A program made the position numbers and the translations under genes. DNA of 64,000 nucleotides from Eurosta solidaginis (Eukaryota > Arthropoda > Insecta > Diptera > Tephritidae): assembly GCF_040869045.1 (NCBI RefSeq), contig NW_027136914.1:434001-498000 (forward strand). Direction: 5' to 3'. The notes below the pieces were generated by a model that was given only the letters and a program-made list of their open reading frames with translations, did not search any database and was not told the origin of the DNA. This document shows, one piece after another, positions 43,664 through 55,589 of this stretch. Each line of letters opens with the position of its first letter. Positions within the stretch are counted from its first letter, which is position 1.

Positions 43664-46346
43664 CCCTTCTGCATTACTAAGAAAAACTTACAAATTAGTC
43701 ATTAAGGTCACGAAATGACCACGCATATATTTGAGTCCAAAAATTATAACATAGGTTTAAAAAAAAAATTGAATTCATATTTAAACACATTAAAATAAAA
43801 AGATTTCATATTATTTCATTAAAGAAATTAGTTTTAAGTTTATGGAGCATGGTTTCCGCAATAAGACGTTGTGATAGAGACCGCAGTCCGATGGTGAGGG
43901 CATACAGCAGTTCCACATACCTTGCAGTGCTCATAAGTCTTCCGACGTTTACCCGATTGACAGATAGCGCAAGGTACCCTTTGACTCGCTTTCCTTTTAC
44001 GGCTAGGCTCAGTCGTTTGTGTGTTTGGTTGCTCAGACTCGGTTCTCATTTTTTGGATAATTGTTGCCGATGCTTGAGATCTTGGAACACGTTCTCTACG
44101 CTGCATATGCTCAAACGCGAGAGCTAATCCAAGCTCTTCTAAACAAAGCCTGCTTTTATAAGTTTTGGACGAATTCCATTCGGGGTTCACTTCAGTCCAC
44201 AACACAAATCCATTGAGAGCAGATATATCAATCATATTGCTAAACAAAGCTACAGGCCATCGTTTTGCTTGCCTTTTACAGGAGTATGTTTCTACCAATT
44301 GATCAATTGTATCTACTCCTCCTTTCGTGCTGTTGTAGTATGAAAAAATATCTGGTAGCTTTTTTGGATTGCTAGGAATCACATCTTTTCCGTGATGCAG
44401 AGTGCTTAAAACTGTGACAATTTTGTATTTCTTAGGAACATATTGTACCAGCGAAACTTGCTGGCTGAAGAAAAATCTACTTGAAAATACAGGCAGTTTA
44501 CGATCCTCTTTTTTAGTACTGCATACTGGAAGGAACTTTCGGTTACCTCGCACCGTACCAACAATAGTAATATTTCGTTTGAGTAGTTCTTGCGCCAATT
44601 CGTATGTTGTGAAAAAATGATCTGTTGTTATATTACGGCCAGGGTAGGAGCTCACCAGATCCAGAACAACGCGCTGTCCTTGGTTTCTTTCTGGCTGTGA
44701 GTTTATTGACTCTTTTCCCAAGTATATTTGAAAATTCAGACAGAAATACGTGCGGACATCGGCTGCTACCCAAGCTTTCAAACCGTACTTATGAAGTTTA
44801 CTGGGCATGTAAACCATAAATGGACATCTTCCTTTGAAAGGGATTAAGCGTTCATCTACTGTAACATTTTCGTACGGTGCAAACAAGTAGGGAAGATTTT
44901 CAACCCATTTTTTATATAAATCTCGAATGGGTGACAGCTTGTCAGTGGGTCTCAGTGATCTGCGGTTTTCTTTATCATCAAAGCGAAGAATTCTGCTGAT
45001 TTCACTGAAACGGCCCTGTGACATAATACTACGGAATATTGGCCTTCCGTTCGTTTCATCCCAAAGGCTACATAAGCTTTCAGATTGCGATCTGTAAACA
45101 CCTGTATTAAGTGGTTAAATTTCAAATCATGGGATATTTTGTCTTGAACTTAGTTTTTTACCTGTCAAAAGCAATACGCCAAGATACGCGTCGAACTCAA
45201 TTTCATCTATTTTCTTGAATTTATCAGGGCTTCTCTTAGTACCTTCTATGTTACTAAACTCTATTACAATTTTTTTCATCTGCTTTGTGAAGCAAAGGTC
45301 AAACGAACTTTTGAGTGAAGTTATACGATGCACAGCGTACTGTGTGATTCCAGGTTTTCCTGGAATAATATTTTCTTTTGTTACCCTTGATCTTTCCGGT
45401 AAAGTAGGCGATAACGACCACACTACACTTTTATCTTTTGAGCTGTATGATGCTGAATTTTCTTCGTAGCCATGCTCAGATTGGGTATCAGAATCAGAAT
45501 CAGAGCTTTCATCCTCTAAAATCTCTTCAATTTCGAAGGTTTCATCATTCACATCACTGCAATCATCTATATCATCATCAATATCGAAAATCTCATCTAC
45601 CATTTGCTGCAGTTGCCTTTCAGTACATAACCTCGAACACTGTACAAAATAAATGTTTCAACAATATGTTGAATTTCACTAAATAGAAAATAACACTTAC
45701 ACTAGGTCTATCCATGCTTTCAATATTTTTCACAATTTTCTAATTCACTTTATCACTTTCAAAAACTTCTTGCTCCACCAAGTTGAAAAAGTTTACTAAC
45801 ATATATATACTTTTTGGTCTCTCAGCTATTGTTTCAAATTATTTCATTTGAATTAATCATAGCCTACTATAACTATCTAAACCAAAGCGGCTAGTTTTTT
45901 TGAAATCATCTATCAAAGCAAAGCCTACTCATATATAAATTCGAATTCGGATTCAAAAAGTGGAACAGCTGTTATATTCATATTATTCTTATGCCGATAT
46001 CACAGATGGCGCTGAGAGAGCACACCCAACATTTTTCTTTATATTTTATGGTATTTTTGTGGATTTGAGTAACAGTTGATACAAAATTATTCGTTTGCTT
46101 CAATGGTTGTTTGAACTGTATATATTAATTTGCCTGTGGTCATCAGATGACCTTAATGGCAAATAAGGAAGTTTATGAATAACTTTTTTACTAATGCAAA
46201 AAAATAATTTTTTTTTGTCAATTTAAATGTAAAATAATATTATTTAGGATAAGGTAACAGGAAATTTTAACAATGCTTTTCGTTTTCAAGATATCGGCAA
46301 TTTTATCTTAAAAAGGTCATCAAATGACCTTAATGACGCAGAAAGG
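43664..46346 (-). mobile_element. piggyBac-like transposon, apparently intact
   Basis: 2683 bp between TTAA at 43660-43663 and TTAA at 46347-46350, the diagnostic piggyBac target duplication. Terminal inverted repeats are CCCTTCTGCATTA (left) and, in reverse, CCTTTCTGCGTCATTA (right). Subterminal GTCATTAAGGTCA motifs occur at about 43699 and, inverted, at 46318-46336, with another similar motif near 46139-46159. The single gene inside reads on the minus strand and is open after removal of two introns. Transposition is cut-and-paste with precise excision in the family. Confidence 0.9.
43840..45715 (-). CDS. piggyBac transposase, three exons
   Basis: Gene model: exon 1 45715-45701 (MDRPS), intron 45700-45640 (GTAAGT...TACAG), exon 2 45639-45162, intron 45161-45102 (GTAAAA...ATACAG), exon 3 45101-43840. 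The exons sum to 1755 bases, giving 584 residues without a stop; family members are near 600. The N-terminus is acidic (FDIDDDIDD). Catalytic aspartates fall at about 247 (TVDERLIPFKG), 325 (TTDHFFTT), and 428 and 431 (GGVDTIDQ). The C-terminus has a cysteine-rich zinc domain (CAICQSGKRR, HCKVCGTAVCPHH). A TATA-like ATATATATAC lies about 85 bases upstream of the ATG. Splice sites are inferred from frame and consensus only. Confidence 0.85.
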
Positions 46347-46397
46347 TTAAATAAAAATTGTTTTTGTTTTTATCGGCCTTTTGATAAATGACTCAAG

Positions 46398-46838
46398 GTT
46401 CGATTCGAGCTCAAGGCCAGAAAAATAATTTTTTTCTAATGATAATTATTGTTATTTTTTAATTTTTCTTAATTTGAAAAATTGTATTTTGGTTTTTGAA
46501 TAGTAAGTAGAAAATTTTTCAGACAACCTGCCATAGCTGCGCAGATAGATCTATTTCGAAGGGTGCTAAGCCTTCATCATCAGTACGCTTTAGGCATGCT
46601 GCGCTAACCATTTAGCTATAGAGCGTGGTTAGCGCAGCATGCCTAAAGCGTACTGATGATGAAGGATTAGCACCCTTCGAAATGGATCTATCTGCGCAGC
46701 TATGGCAGGTTGTCTGAAAAATTTTCTATTTACTATTCCAAAAACAAAATAAAATTTTTCAAATTAAGAAAAATTAAAAAATAACAATAATTATTATTAG
46801 AAAAAAATTATTGTTCTGGCCTTGAGCTCGAATCGAAC
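46398..46838. repeat. 441-bp palindrome with tRNA B-box-like ends
   Basis: Arms of about 213 bp pair around a loop TTTAGCTATAGAGCG (46611-46625). Outer ends read GTTCGATTCGAGCTCAAGGCC inward on both strands, close to a polymerase III B box (GGTTCGAATC). The inner part includes GCGCAGCATGCCTAAAGCGT and CTGATGATGAAGG...CCTTCGAAA. A few mismatches separate the arms. The ends are shared with the palindrome at 59457-59637. Confidence 0.8.
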
Positions 46839-47077
46839 ATTAAATAAAACTAAACAAAAGCACTACGGCCAATAATGCCGAGAACTCTCTATTAGCACGA
46901 ATCTTCATCTTTACACATAAAACTTTATTTATAGATCCAAATAAGAGCGGAAAAGGGACCTGCACATTTAAAGTATACCAAAACGTGAGTAATTGCAGAC
47001 ATACAAGAGCAAGCATATAGTAGTGAATATATCTTAAAGCGCTTTTCTACGCACATTTCACAACGAGAGATGATGCA

Positions 47078-47240
47078 AAATAGCCCGCTTCCCAAGCCAG
47101 GCGGTTCTATGTACCGGAGCGCCTCGGGATTTTTCCCGACCAAGAGCTGTCATTTCAGTGAAACCCCATTTAATTTGTTGCGTCCTTGCTCGAACATATT
47201 GTGTGGGACGAAGCACTGCTACAACAACAACCACAACATG
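47078..47240 (+). repeat. Short interspersed repeat with ACAACA tail
   Basis: A discrete GC-richer block (CCAAGCCAGGCGGTTCTATG, ACCGGAGCGCCTCGGGA) ending in TACAACAACAACCACAACA. A simple tail of this kind suggests a SINE or a LINE 3' end. No A/B boxes were identified. AAGCCAGGCGG also starts the insert at 47755. Confidence 0.4.
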
Positions 47241-47259
47241 CAAAGAGCCAACACTTACA

Positions 47260-49090
47260 CTTCGATTACGGAGTGGGTAGTGCCGGGCTTGTTGACTTAT
47301 GCCAAGATCAAATGGGCGGTGAAGACTTTTCATAAGTTAAAATCGCCGTGCCTGGGTGGTATTTCCCTTCCATTCTACAAAATCTCGAGTAGGGCGATCA
47401 TGAAATGACTTAAAATAATAAGACTGGATAATGTACACAGCTCTTAGAGAACTGTTCATGTAGTTTTCGTACTAGAGGCAGGGAAAATCGGTTATATATA
47501 TCCAAAAGACTACAGGCCGATTATTTTAACATCAGTTCTACTCAAAAAAGGTGGATATGTGTGGCTATAAATTCAAACTAGGTTGAAAAACTGCTCTCCA
47601 CAAAATAAAATGCGTACACCTAAAGCAAGTGCGTAGAAATGATACTTCATTGGGTTGTTATAAAAATTAAAAGATTAACTTTTGAAGTTTTCTTAGACAT
47701 TGACGGGATTTCAACAATGTCCCCAAACGGGCGGTCAAGGTTTGTCATAATAAAATTGAAATACGTCCAGCCAAAGCCAGGCGGATCTGCTAAATGCTTA
47801 ATTGCAGGAAGATTAGTTCACAAGGGGGTTGTAGTAGGCCACGAAATCTGGTATTTTAGTCGCCTCTTACGACAGGCATACCTACCGCGGGTATATTCTG
47901 ACCCCCTAACCCGCTGGGGGATCAACCAACTGCTCTGGTGTTTCAATGGGAATCCTGCAAATTACAGGCGCACGCAGTTGACGTTGCAGTTGACATAAGT
48001 GGAAAGTGGCTCCCAACAGTTAGCTCTTTGATGGATACAGTACCTCGGGATATAAATACTTGAACATATAATGTCAGGTTGACCGCAAACGCGGAGAAGA
48101 CGGATAACGTAAAGTTTACTGAGAGGTAGAAGTTTCAAAATGATACTAGGTCTAAGCTAGGAGGGGTGACCCTGCAGGAAAAAATTCGGACAAAATATAT
48201 AGGAATCATCCTGGAAAGTAGGTTGTCGTGGAAGCTCAACGTGGACGAGAGAGTGAAGAAGGCCTTGATAGAACTTTATGCACGACTGCACTGTATGCTA
48301 TTCTGCACATTCCAACTAAAGGGTTAGGGGCAGAAAACATCGCTTTAAAAAGTGCACTCTTGAAGGAAATAACTGCAGCCGTGACAACTTATATGTTGAC
48401 AGCCAAGCAGCGATTTGGAAGTAATCATAGCACAACATTGTAAGCTATGTGTGGGTGTAAGTAATCTCTGGCAAAAGGAAGGATAGAGAGAAATGTGCAA
48501 CTATATTGGGTGCCAGGACGGCTGGGAAGAAATGAAAATGAAGAAGTGGACGAGCTAGCAAAAAGGTATCCTTCGAGTTTCCGTAGACGTCTTTATCAGC
48601 TTGGGCATTGCTCACGGGGCATTGGAAAATTGGGGCACATGCAGCACGAATGGGATTAGAAAACAATACCTCCTGTGGAGCTGTTTGCGTCCAACCAACC
48701 AACCAACTTGGGAATGATTAAGAGAGGACAAGAATTGCACAAGATTGGCCAAGCAGAAAACCTGTGCGGCTGCAAAGTGTCGAAGATCATGTGCTGGTCT
48801 TACAATCTTAGGCGAACAAAGTTATTTTTATCATTAAAAAAAAAAGATTGTACCCTGTTGATGGGTATTCTGAATGGGCACTGCCTTCTCACCTCAATTG
48901 CTTTTAATGAGGCTCAGTCCGTGAAAGCAGATGTTTGAAGCGCGGGTTGGAAAAGGAAACGATCGAGTAGGTTTTGTGCACGTGCTCTGCGCTGGCCATG
49001 CTACAATTTCAACTATATGGAGTAGTACAGTTGCCAGATCGAGTAGCAAGAAGAGGCATAGCTTCTAGAAACCTTTAAGTATTTGCCAAG
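47260..49090 (+). pseudogene. Jockey-like non-LTR relic
   Basis: Decayed pol in the normal order. KIKWAVKTFHKLKSP is followed by PKDYRPIILTSVLLK (RT motif region, 47490-47550), an A-motif-like FLDIDGISTMSPN (47690), and, after an insert, SSLMDTV, TLQEKIRTKYIGIILESRLS and WKLNVDERVKKA (48170-48265). Then come ILHIPTKGLGAENIALKS, an RNase H end reading QLYWVPGRLGRNENEEVDEL (48500-48560), and a C-terminal GILNGHCLL with cysteine-rich remnants up to 49090. The catalytic YADD is not seen. Stops and frameshifts are numerous. Confidence 0.7.
47755..47945 (+). repeat. Insert in Jockey relic with conserved block
   Basis: It interrupts the RT of the relic. It carries AAGCCAGGCGGATCTG at its start and the block TTTTAGTCGCCTCTTACGAC, AGGCATACCTACCGCGG and CCCCCTAACCCGC. 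I recall this kind of TACGACAGG block as common in arthropod SINE/LINE 3' regions; that is memory, not a search result. Confidence 0.35.
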
Positions 49091-49935
49091 AGCACGGAAT
49101 TATTTTATAATCTTACCCAGCCTCTTTTAAAAATTGGGACTGATTGAAATATTTAACAGGGTAAATAACATCACGCTTCTAAAAAGTCCATGTTTGAAGC
49201 ACGCCATATTGCTCGTCATACAATTTAGAATCTCAATTTATCTCTGCATCAGAATAGGTCATAGGACTTATAACCCTTTTCTTACTAATTTAATATATCT
49301 CCATGACAAATTCAATAATGAAAGGTGTAGCATAATGCAAAAATCTAAACATTCATGTGAGTAGATATATTGATATATATTTATGTGTGCAAAAGTTTAC
49401 TTTTTTGTACGACCCTAGGGCTTTAACGCTTTAAAGTGCCACTTGAGTATGACACCAAAAAGGGATTTTTAAATATATCTAAAAAAAAAAAAAAAAAAAA
49501 TAAATAAATTTGCAAAACAAAGTTTGTATAACAATTGAAATGTAAAGATGTATTGATTTGAAAAGGTTAAGAGAGTACATATATTTGGGATAATTTTATA
49601 TTACAGATTATGAAGGTAGCTTTATTGAGTAAGTTGAAATTTTAAATTCTTTTCATTGCTCCAATGTAGAAGTGTGATAAGTGTTGAAGTGACATTTTAT
49701 TGTGTCTATGTGGTTTTTATTTAAATAAAAAGGGAATTTTGTTAAAACATATTAACATACAAACAAATATATCTTATTTGTGGTATATAAATAAATATAT
49801 AGTATGTACCTAAATGGGGTTTCTAGATAAATATAGCACAGGAAACCTATTTTACCGTCTCTAATAAGATTTTGCCTTTTTTGTTTACATACAATTTTTT
49901 TTTTTTTTGTAGAAATACGTCGAATATACATATAT
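49091..49935. other. No gene recognised; poly-A run
   Basis: AT-rich, with a long A-run at about 49482-49500 and T-run near 49890-49909. Confidence 0.35.
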
Positions 49936-50143
49936 TAGGGCGGGTCAAATTGCATGGGGAAAAAAACTTCAGGTGCACATCCAGTTTCTGAATCTATGGG
50001 TCATACTGAGTAATATTGTCCATGGGACCATTGGTCTGAAATGAATGTCGACCCTCCATAATTTTGTTAGAAAATTTTATATCCCAAACCGAATAGCGGC
50101 CCTCGCAAATAAAATACATGAAAATAAATGTCAAATTCAAATA
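49936..50143. repeat. One-ended foldback-type relic
   Basis: It starts TATTAGGGCGGGTCAAATTG, almost the same as the end of the adjacent foldback element (TTAGAGCGGGTCAAATTG), then diverges. No opposite end was found, so it is probably a fragment. Confidence 0.35.
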
Positions 50144-50769
50144 TTAGAGCGGGTCAAATTGTATGGATGGATTTTTCCCATCAAGAGTAAAAACGTAATC
50201 TACAAATGATTCTTAGAAAAATTGCTGAAGAAACCATAGCTCTAAGTCCGATTTCTAGGTCACCACTTTTGCAAAATAAATATTTTGCATTTGAATGTAG
50301 GATTTGGCCAAAACATCTTCATAGCTTCTGAGAGACTTATAGGAAAAATATCTTATTGGGCTATATTTAAAGGTATTTTACGTACGTTTCAGAATCTGTA
50401 TTAACCCATTTTCTCCCGATACTAGATTCCGTAAAGGAAATCGCATGAAATGTTGTGTGGTTGCTATTATAGGACTACTGAACGCTATTACAAGTTTTCA
50501 GGCTGATAGGTCTCCTGGTTGCGACATGAGAGACTGTTGCGAAAATGCAACGTTGGGAGAAACGCTGTAAAATGTGGTGCACTTAAATAAACAAAAAAAT
50601 TCCGAAGTCAGGTCAATAATGATTTTGAAAATGTTTTTAGTTGAAGAAGTTTATTTTATAAAGTTAAAAATATTTGTATTTTGTAAAAATTAACCTTATT
50701 ATAATTAACATAGCTTTTTCTTACTGTCCAATTTTGTAAGATATTCATCACATCATTTTGGGTGTAATC

Positions 50770-52248
50770 TCAAATTGCATTTTGCGAATGGCACATGGTA
50801 CATCTTTTACGTTTGTTGCCTGAAGGTTCCCATACTACATAATCACGGACGTTAGTTCGAGGAAGATGAAGTGGTCTCTCTGCTTCTTCAATGTCTGATG
50901 GATCACTACTTTCTCGATAAACTTCTTCTTCGCAATATAAAAGCAGAGATAATGCTATTTTCATTTTAAAAGCAATTTGAGACATAGGACGAGTTCTTTC
51001 TGATTTACTAACCATGTATTAACAGTTTTACTGTTCACTGAATTGGTCCATAGGGGCCACCATCATTTTTTCCACGAATGCCAACACGGCAGTTAGCTAC
51101 TGGATTATCATGGAGATCTACTCCTCCCATATGTTGATTATAGTCATTATAAGTCCATATTTTTTAACAGTAAAATTTTTTTCTCAATTTTAGACCAACG
51201 ATGTGATTCTGTTACAGGATCAACAGTTCTGAAGTTAGAGATTACTGTTACTTCAGCATTATCTTGCCATGGATCTACAAAATCTTGTTATTTATTTCGT
51301 AACAGTAGTCAAATTCTTGTTTCTTGAGGTTTGAAGTTTGAGGACAGTTCCAATCGCTCTAAAACGTATTTCGTTCAATAAACAAAACAAATAATATGAC
51401 GAAAAGAAATTATCAAAATTAATAGCATGATGATTTGGATTTGTAACATTTTCCAGCAATGATAGTACGACAGATGCTCCTAAACCTACTTTCTTGTCAT
51501 ATGGTACCATCTGAAATTAAATTCAATACGTTTGGTTTTCTTCCATTTGGGTGCACTGAAATCTATTTCTGCAGTATGCGTGATGTTTTATCCAGAACAG
51601 GATGGTCCGTCATCAGGTGTTTCAGATAAATATGGTGGCGGTGACCCAAAATCTTCCACATCTGATTCAACCTCGACTTCTAGCTCTCCACATACATCCG
51701 TCATACAACTCTCAGCTCAATAAGTTCTTTATCACTCACTGTACCAACATCTGCTGGTGGAATGTGTGTTTAGGTTAGGTTAGGTTGGGTGGTAGCTGCC
51801 CTGATAAGGATAGCTCACTTGGACAACACGAAGGTCCGCTGCGATACCACATACACCAAAAATAACGGTGATTTAGATCTAGCTACTTAGAGAATCGTCG
51901 AATGATACCGATCTCAACTTTGGATAAATCCTCGTGAGTCGCGACCGAAGTACTTTCGCCTAGTTCTGGCAAAAGCTGGGCAGTCAAGCATAAAGTGATT
52001 TGGTGATTCCACTCATCATCCCCCATACAGCTGCAATAGGATGGAGTTTCCAGTATATTGAGACGTACCGCATGGATACCCATGGCACAGTGCCCTGTCT
52101 ATGTAAACAACGGAAGTTATTTTTTTCGAAACAACTTTACCAATTTTCCTTCGTTTGGCAGAAACCGCTGTTTCTTCACCTTCATCCTCACTGATGTATT
52201 AATATAGGATTCAGTTTGCACAATTGTTAAAAAACGCTGACGATTCAT
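50770..52248 (-). pseudogene. piggyBac transposase relic
   Basis: Pieces read on the minus strand: an ATG at 52248 (MNRQRFLTIVQTESY), an acidic stretch near 51560-51720, KVGLGASVVLSLLENV and NFDNFFSSYYLF at 51292-51510 (the second catalytic aspartate region), WQDNAEVTVISNF, then GGVDLHDNPVANCRV near 51090-51130 (third catalytic site), and a short cysteine motif RCTMCHSQNA at the end. Frameshifts, stops and the inserted non-LTR fragment disable it. The C-terminal zinc domain is truncated. Confidence 0.75.
51765..52112 (-). mobile_element. 5'-truncated non-LTR 3' end
   Basis: The minus strand reads MGIHAVRLNILETPSYCSC and, after a frame change, NHFMLDCPAFARTRR, followed by 3' untranslated text and a CCTAACCTAACCTAAA tail (51770-51787). 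It is the same family as 4750-5130. 5' truncation is normal for target-primed reverse transcription. The exact target duplication is unclear. Confidence 0.75.
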
Positions 52249-53374
52249 TGTTTTCTAATAAATATATTAAAAAGCTAACCAAAATACAAGCAAAAAAAAA
52301 AAACTAAATACCCACAATATTTACCAAAAACGATGAAAAAGTTCTCCGAAGTGTCTTTCCTTAAATTTTCCTTTGCACAATAGGCTAATCTTATATAAAA
52401 TGGATATAAACATCTATTTTCGCGCCAAATAAAATGTCATAAAACGCTAAATGTCAAATGCATCATTTTAGCCAGCGTGGCGTTTTCGCAACGCCTACTT
52501 TTAACAGCTGATTTTAAATAGAAAACAAAGACTGAATAGCCAGAAGTTTGACAAACATATAAATTTCATGTTTTCTTGTATAAAAACTTGAAACAAAACA
52601 GCTGTAGAAAATGGGTTAATATCTATAGTGTTTTTGAATTTTAGTAGAGATATCAGGCTTAAATTATGAGAAATTAGCCTAAAATGAACTTTTAAATACT
52701 ATATATCATTTTTAACAAATTTCTTATGGAAAAGTTTTTTTCTTTGCAGTTAAAATTAGTTCAGAACATTTCCAACAACGTGCGTTCAAATAATTCTTCT
52801 TTTTTTCGAATTCGTTTTAGTAAAAACAAATTTTCAGAAAAAATCTATATCTTCAAGTAATTAGCAAATATTTTTTCTACTAAAATGAATGCGAAAAAAG
52901 AAAAACTGTCTGAATGAAAGTTGTTGGTAATGTTCTAAACTTATTTCAGCTGTAAAGAAAAACAATTTTTTCCATAAGAAATTTGTTAAAAATGATAATA
53001 TTTTAGTTAAATTTCATTTTATGCTAAATTCTCATAATTAAAGCCTGATATCTCTACTAAAATTCAAAAACACTGTAAATAACTATTAATACATATTCTG
53101 AAATATACGTAAAATACCTTTAAAGTAAGCCCAATATAATATTTTTCCTATAATTCTATCAGAAGCTACATTCAACCCTACATTCAAATGCAAAATATTT
53201 ATTTCGAAAAGTGGGGACCTCGAAATCGGACTTAGAGCTAGTGTTTTCAGCAATTTTTCTTAGAATCATCTGTAGATTACGTTTTTGCTATACTCCTAAC
53301 GGGAAAAAAATTTGACCCGTTCTAATATATATATATATACATGTTTACGTTTCTCGATAATGTACCAGTAAATA

Positions 53375-53640
53375 TCCCCGCAAAACATCGTGCGATATAT
53401 CCATAGAAGGAGCGGTCTGCGGTTGATCTCTTTTGTCCAAAATGGGGTATATTTGATTCCCTATAGTCCCTTTTGGTTATATTTGGCATCAGTCAGTTTG
53501 AAATTTATGCAGCCAATTGAAAAGAACAATAAAAAACAAACAGCAACGAAATTAATAAAATAAAAAGATTAAATGTGATTCAATAGCATTATTCAAGAAA
53601 AACCTAAAATAGGAGGACCATATATTCCATTAACGTAATA
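53375..53640. repeat. Family D terminal fragment
   Basis: GCAAAACATCGTGCGATAT is followed by GATCTCTTTTGTCCA and CCCTATAGTCCCTTTTGG, matching in reverse the right arm of the element at 36431-37390, and 55950-56100. Confidence 0.45.
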
Positions 53641-53650
53641 TTTATTTTAT

Positions 53651-55313
53651 TTTTATACCCAGTTGAGCAGAGCTCACAGAGTATATTAACTTTGATTGGA
53701 TAAGGGTTGGTTGTACAGGTATAAAGGAATCGAGATAGATATATACTTCCATATATCAAAATCATCAGTATCGAAAGAAAATTTAATTGAGCCATGTTCG
53801 TCCGTCCGTCCGTCCAACCGTTAACACGATAACTTGAGTAAATTTTGAGGTATCTTGATGAAGTTTCGTATGTAGGTTCCTGGGCACTCATCTCAGATCG
53901 CTATTTAAAATGGCCGATATCAGACTATAACCACGCCCACTTTTCCGATATCGAAAATTTCGAAAAACCACAAAAGTGCGATAATTTATTATCAAAGACG
54001 GACAAAGCAATGCAACTTGGTAGTTGAGTTGAACTTATGACGCAGAATAGAAAATTAGTAAAATTTTGGACAATGGGCGTAGCACCTCCCACTTTTAAAA
54101 GAAGGTTATTTAAAAGTTTTGCAAGCTGTAATTTGGCAGTTGTTTCAGATATCATGATGAAATTTGGCAGGAACGTTACTCCTATTACTATATATATGCT
54201 TAATTAAAATTAGCAAAATCCGAGAGAGAGACCACGCGCACTTTAAAAATAAAAAATTTTTTTAGTCAAATTTTAACAAAAAATTTTATATCTTTACAGT
54301 ACATACGTAAATTATGTCAACATTCAACTCCAGTAATGATATGGTGCAACAAAATACAAAAATAAAAGAAAATTTCAAAATGGGCGTGGCTCCGCCTTTT
54401 TTCGTTTAATTTGTCTAGGATACTTTTAATGCTATAAGTCGAACACAAACTTACTAATCATTGTGCAATTTGGTAAGGCCTTAGATTTTAGGACGATAAC
54501 GGTTGAAGCCACGCCCCGTTTTTATATACAGTTGACCGTCTGTCCTTCCGCTCGGCCGTTAACACGATATCTTGAGCAAAAATCGATATATCTTTACAAA
54601 ACTCAGTTCACGTATTTATCTGACCTCACTTTGTATTGGTATAAAAAATGGTCGAAATCCGACTATGACCACGCTTACTTTTTCGATATCGAAAATTACT
54701 AAAAATGAAAAAAATGCCATTATTCTATACCAAATACGAAAAAAGGAATGAAACATGGTAATTGGATTGGTTTATTGACGCAAAATAAAACTTTAGAAAA
54801 AAACTTTGTAAAATGGGTGTGACGTCTCCCATATTAAGTAGAAGAAAACGAAAAAGTTCTGCGGGGCGAAATCAAAAGCCCTTTGAATTTTGGCAGGAAT
54901 ACTGTTCGTGGTATTACATATATAAATAAATTAGCGGTACCCGACGGATGATGTTCTGGGTCACCCTGGTCCACATTTTGGTCGATATCTCGAAAACGCC
55001 TTCACATATACAACTACCACGACTCCCTTTAAAAACCCTCATTAATAATTTTAATTTGATACCCATATCGTGCAAACACATTCTAGAGTCACCCCTGGTC
55101 CACTTTTATGGCGATATCCCGAAATGGCGTCCAACTATAGAACTATGGCCCACTCCCTATTAAAATGCTCTTTAATACCTTCAATTTGATACACATGTCA
55201 TACAAACACATTCCAGGGCTACCCTAGGTTCATTTTCCCTTATTTTGTCTCCATAGCTCTCAGTTGAGTATGTAATGTTCGGTTACACCCGAACATAGCC
55301 TTTTTTACTTGTT
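53651..55313 (+). mobile_element. Helentron/DINE-like element A, short-array copy
   Basis: Both ends are present: TTTTATACCCAGTTGAGCAG at 53651 and the GTTCGG/CCGAAC hairpin with CTTGTT at 55281-55313. Internal blocks follow the same order as at 39206, but only about two 130-bp modules remain (54950-55230). It is useful as the unexpanded comparison for the satellite array. Confidence 0.75.
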
Positions 55314-55560
55314 ATTAGTCTACAACATGTTCTGTGCCATTAACTATTGTTATTGTTTTGTCTTCAGCCCTGATGATGAATTCAGATTGAAGTCGAAATA
55401 TCGACCAAAATTTAAGTTTATGAATATAAAAAAACCAAAAGGAAGTTTTATTTAATACCGCGGCCTTTCAGCTCAACAAATCTAATAAATTGCAACATTT
55501 AAGGCTATCAAATTTTATAAAAATTCTACAACACCAATCCGAAAGAAAAATTAAGAATAT
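55314..55560 (+). repeat. Possible Penelope-like 3' end
   Basis: The stretch CAGCCCTGATGATGAATTC, then GAAGTCGAAATATCGACC, near 55365-55402, resembles the 3' region of the Penelope relic at 3680-3715 (CCCTGAAGATGACTGC, then TTGAAATATATCGG). No coding accompanies it. Confidence 0.3.
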
Positions 55561-55589
55561 TGTATTATATTGTGAGTTCAAAAAATTAT

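Larger units (their letters stand above)
50405..52615 (-). mobile_element. Decayed piggyBac-like transposon
   Basis: 2211 bp between TTAA at 50401-50404 and 52616-52619. Terminal inverted repeats are CCCATTTTCT and AGAAAATGGG. It lies inside the foldback element and is itself interrupted by a non-LTR 3' fragment. Its termini and transposase differ from the element at 43664-46346, so it is a separate family. Confidence 0.85.
50144..53325. mobile_element. Foldback element hosting nested insertions
   Basis: Ends TTAGAGCGGGTCAAATT and AATTTGACCCGTTCTAA are flanked by TA. Left arm 50144-50400 continues after the piggyBac at 52620 to about 52840, and the right arm runs from about 52870 to 53325 as its inverse. 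Without the insertion the element would be roughly 960 bp with arms near 480 bp and almost no spacer. No transposase of its own is visible. Confidence 0.7.
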
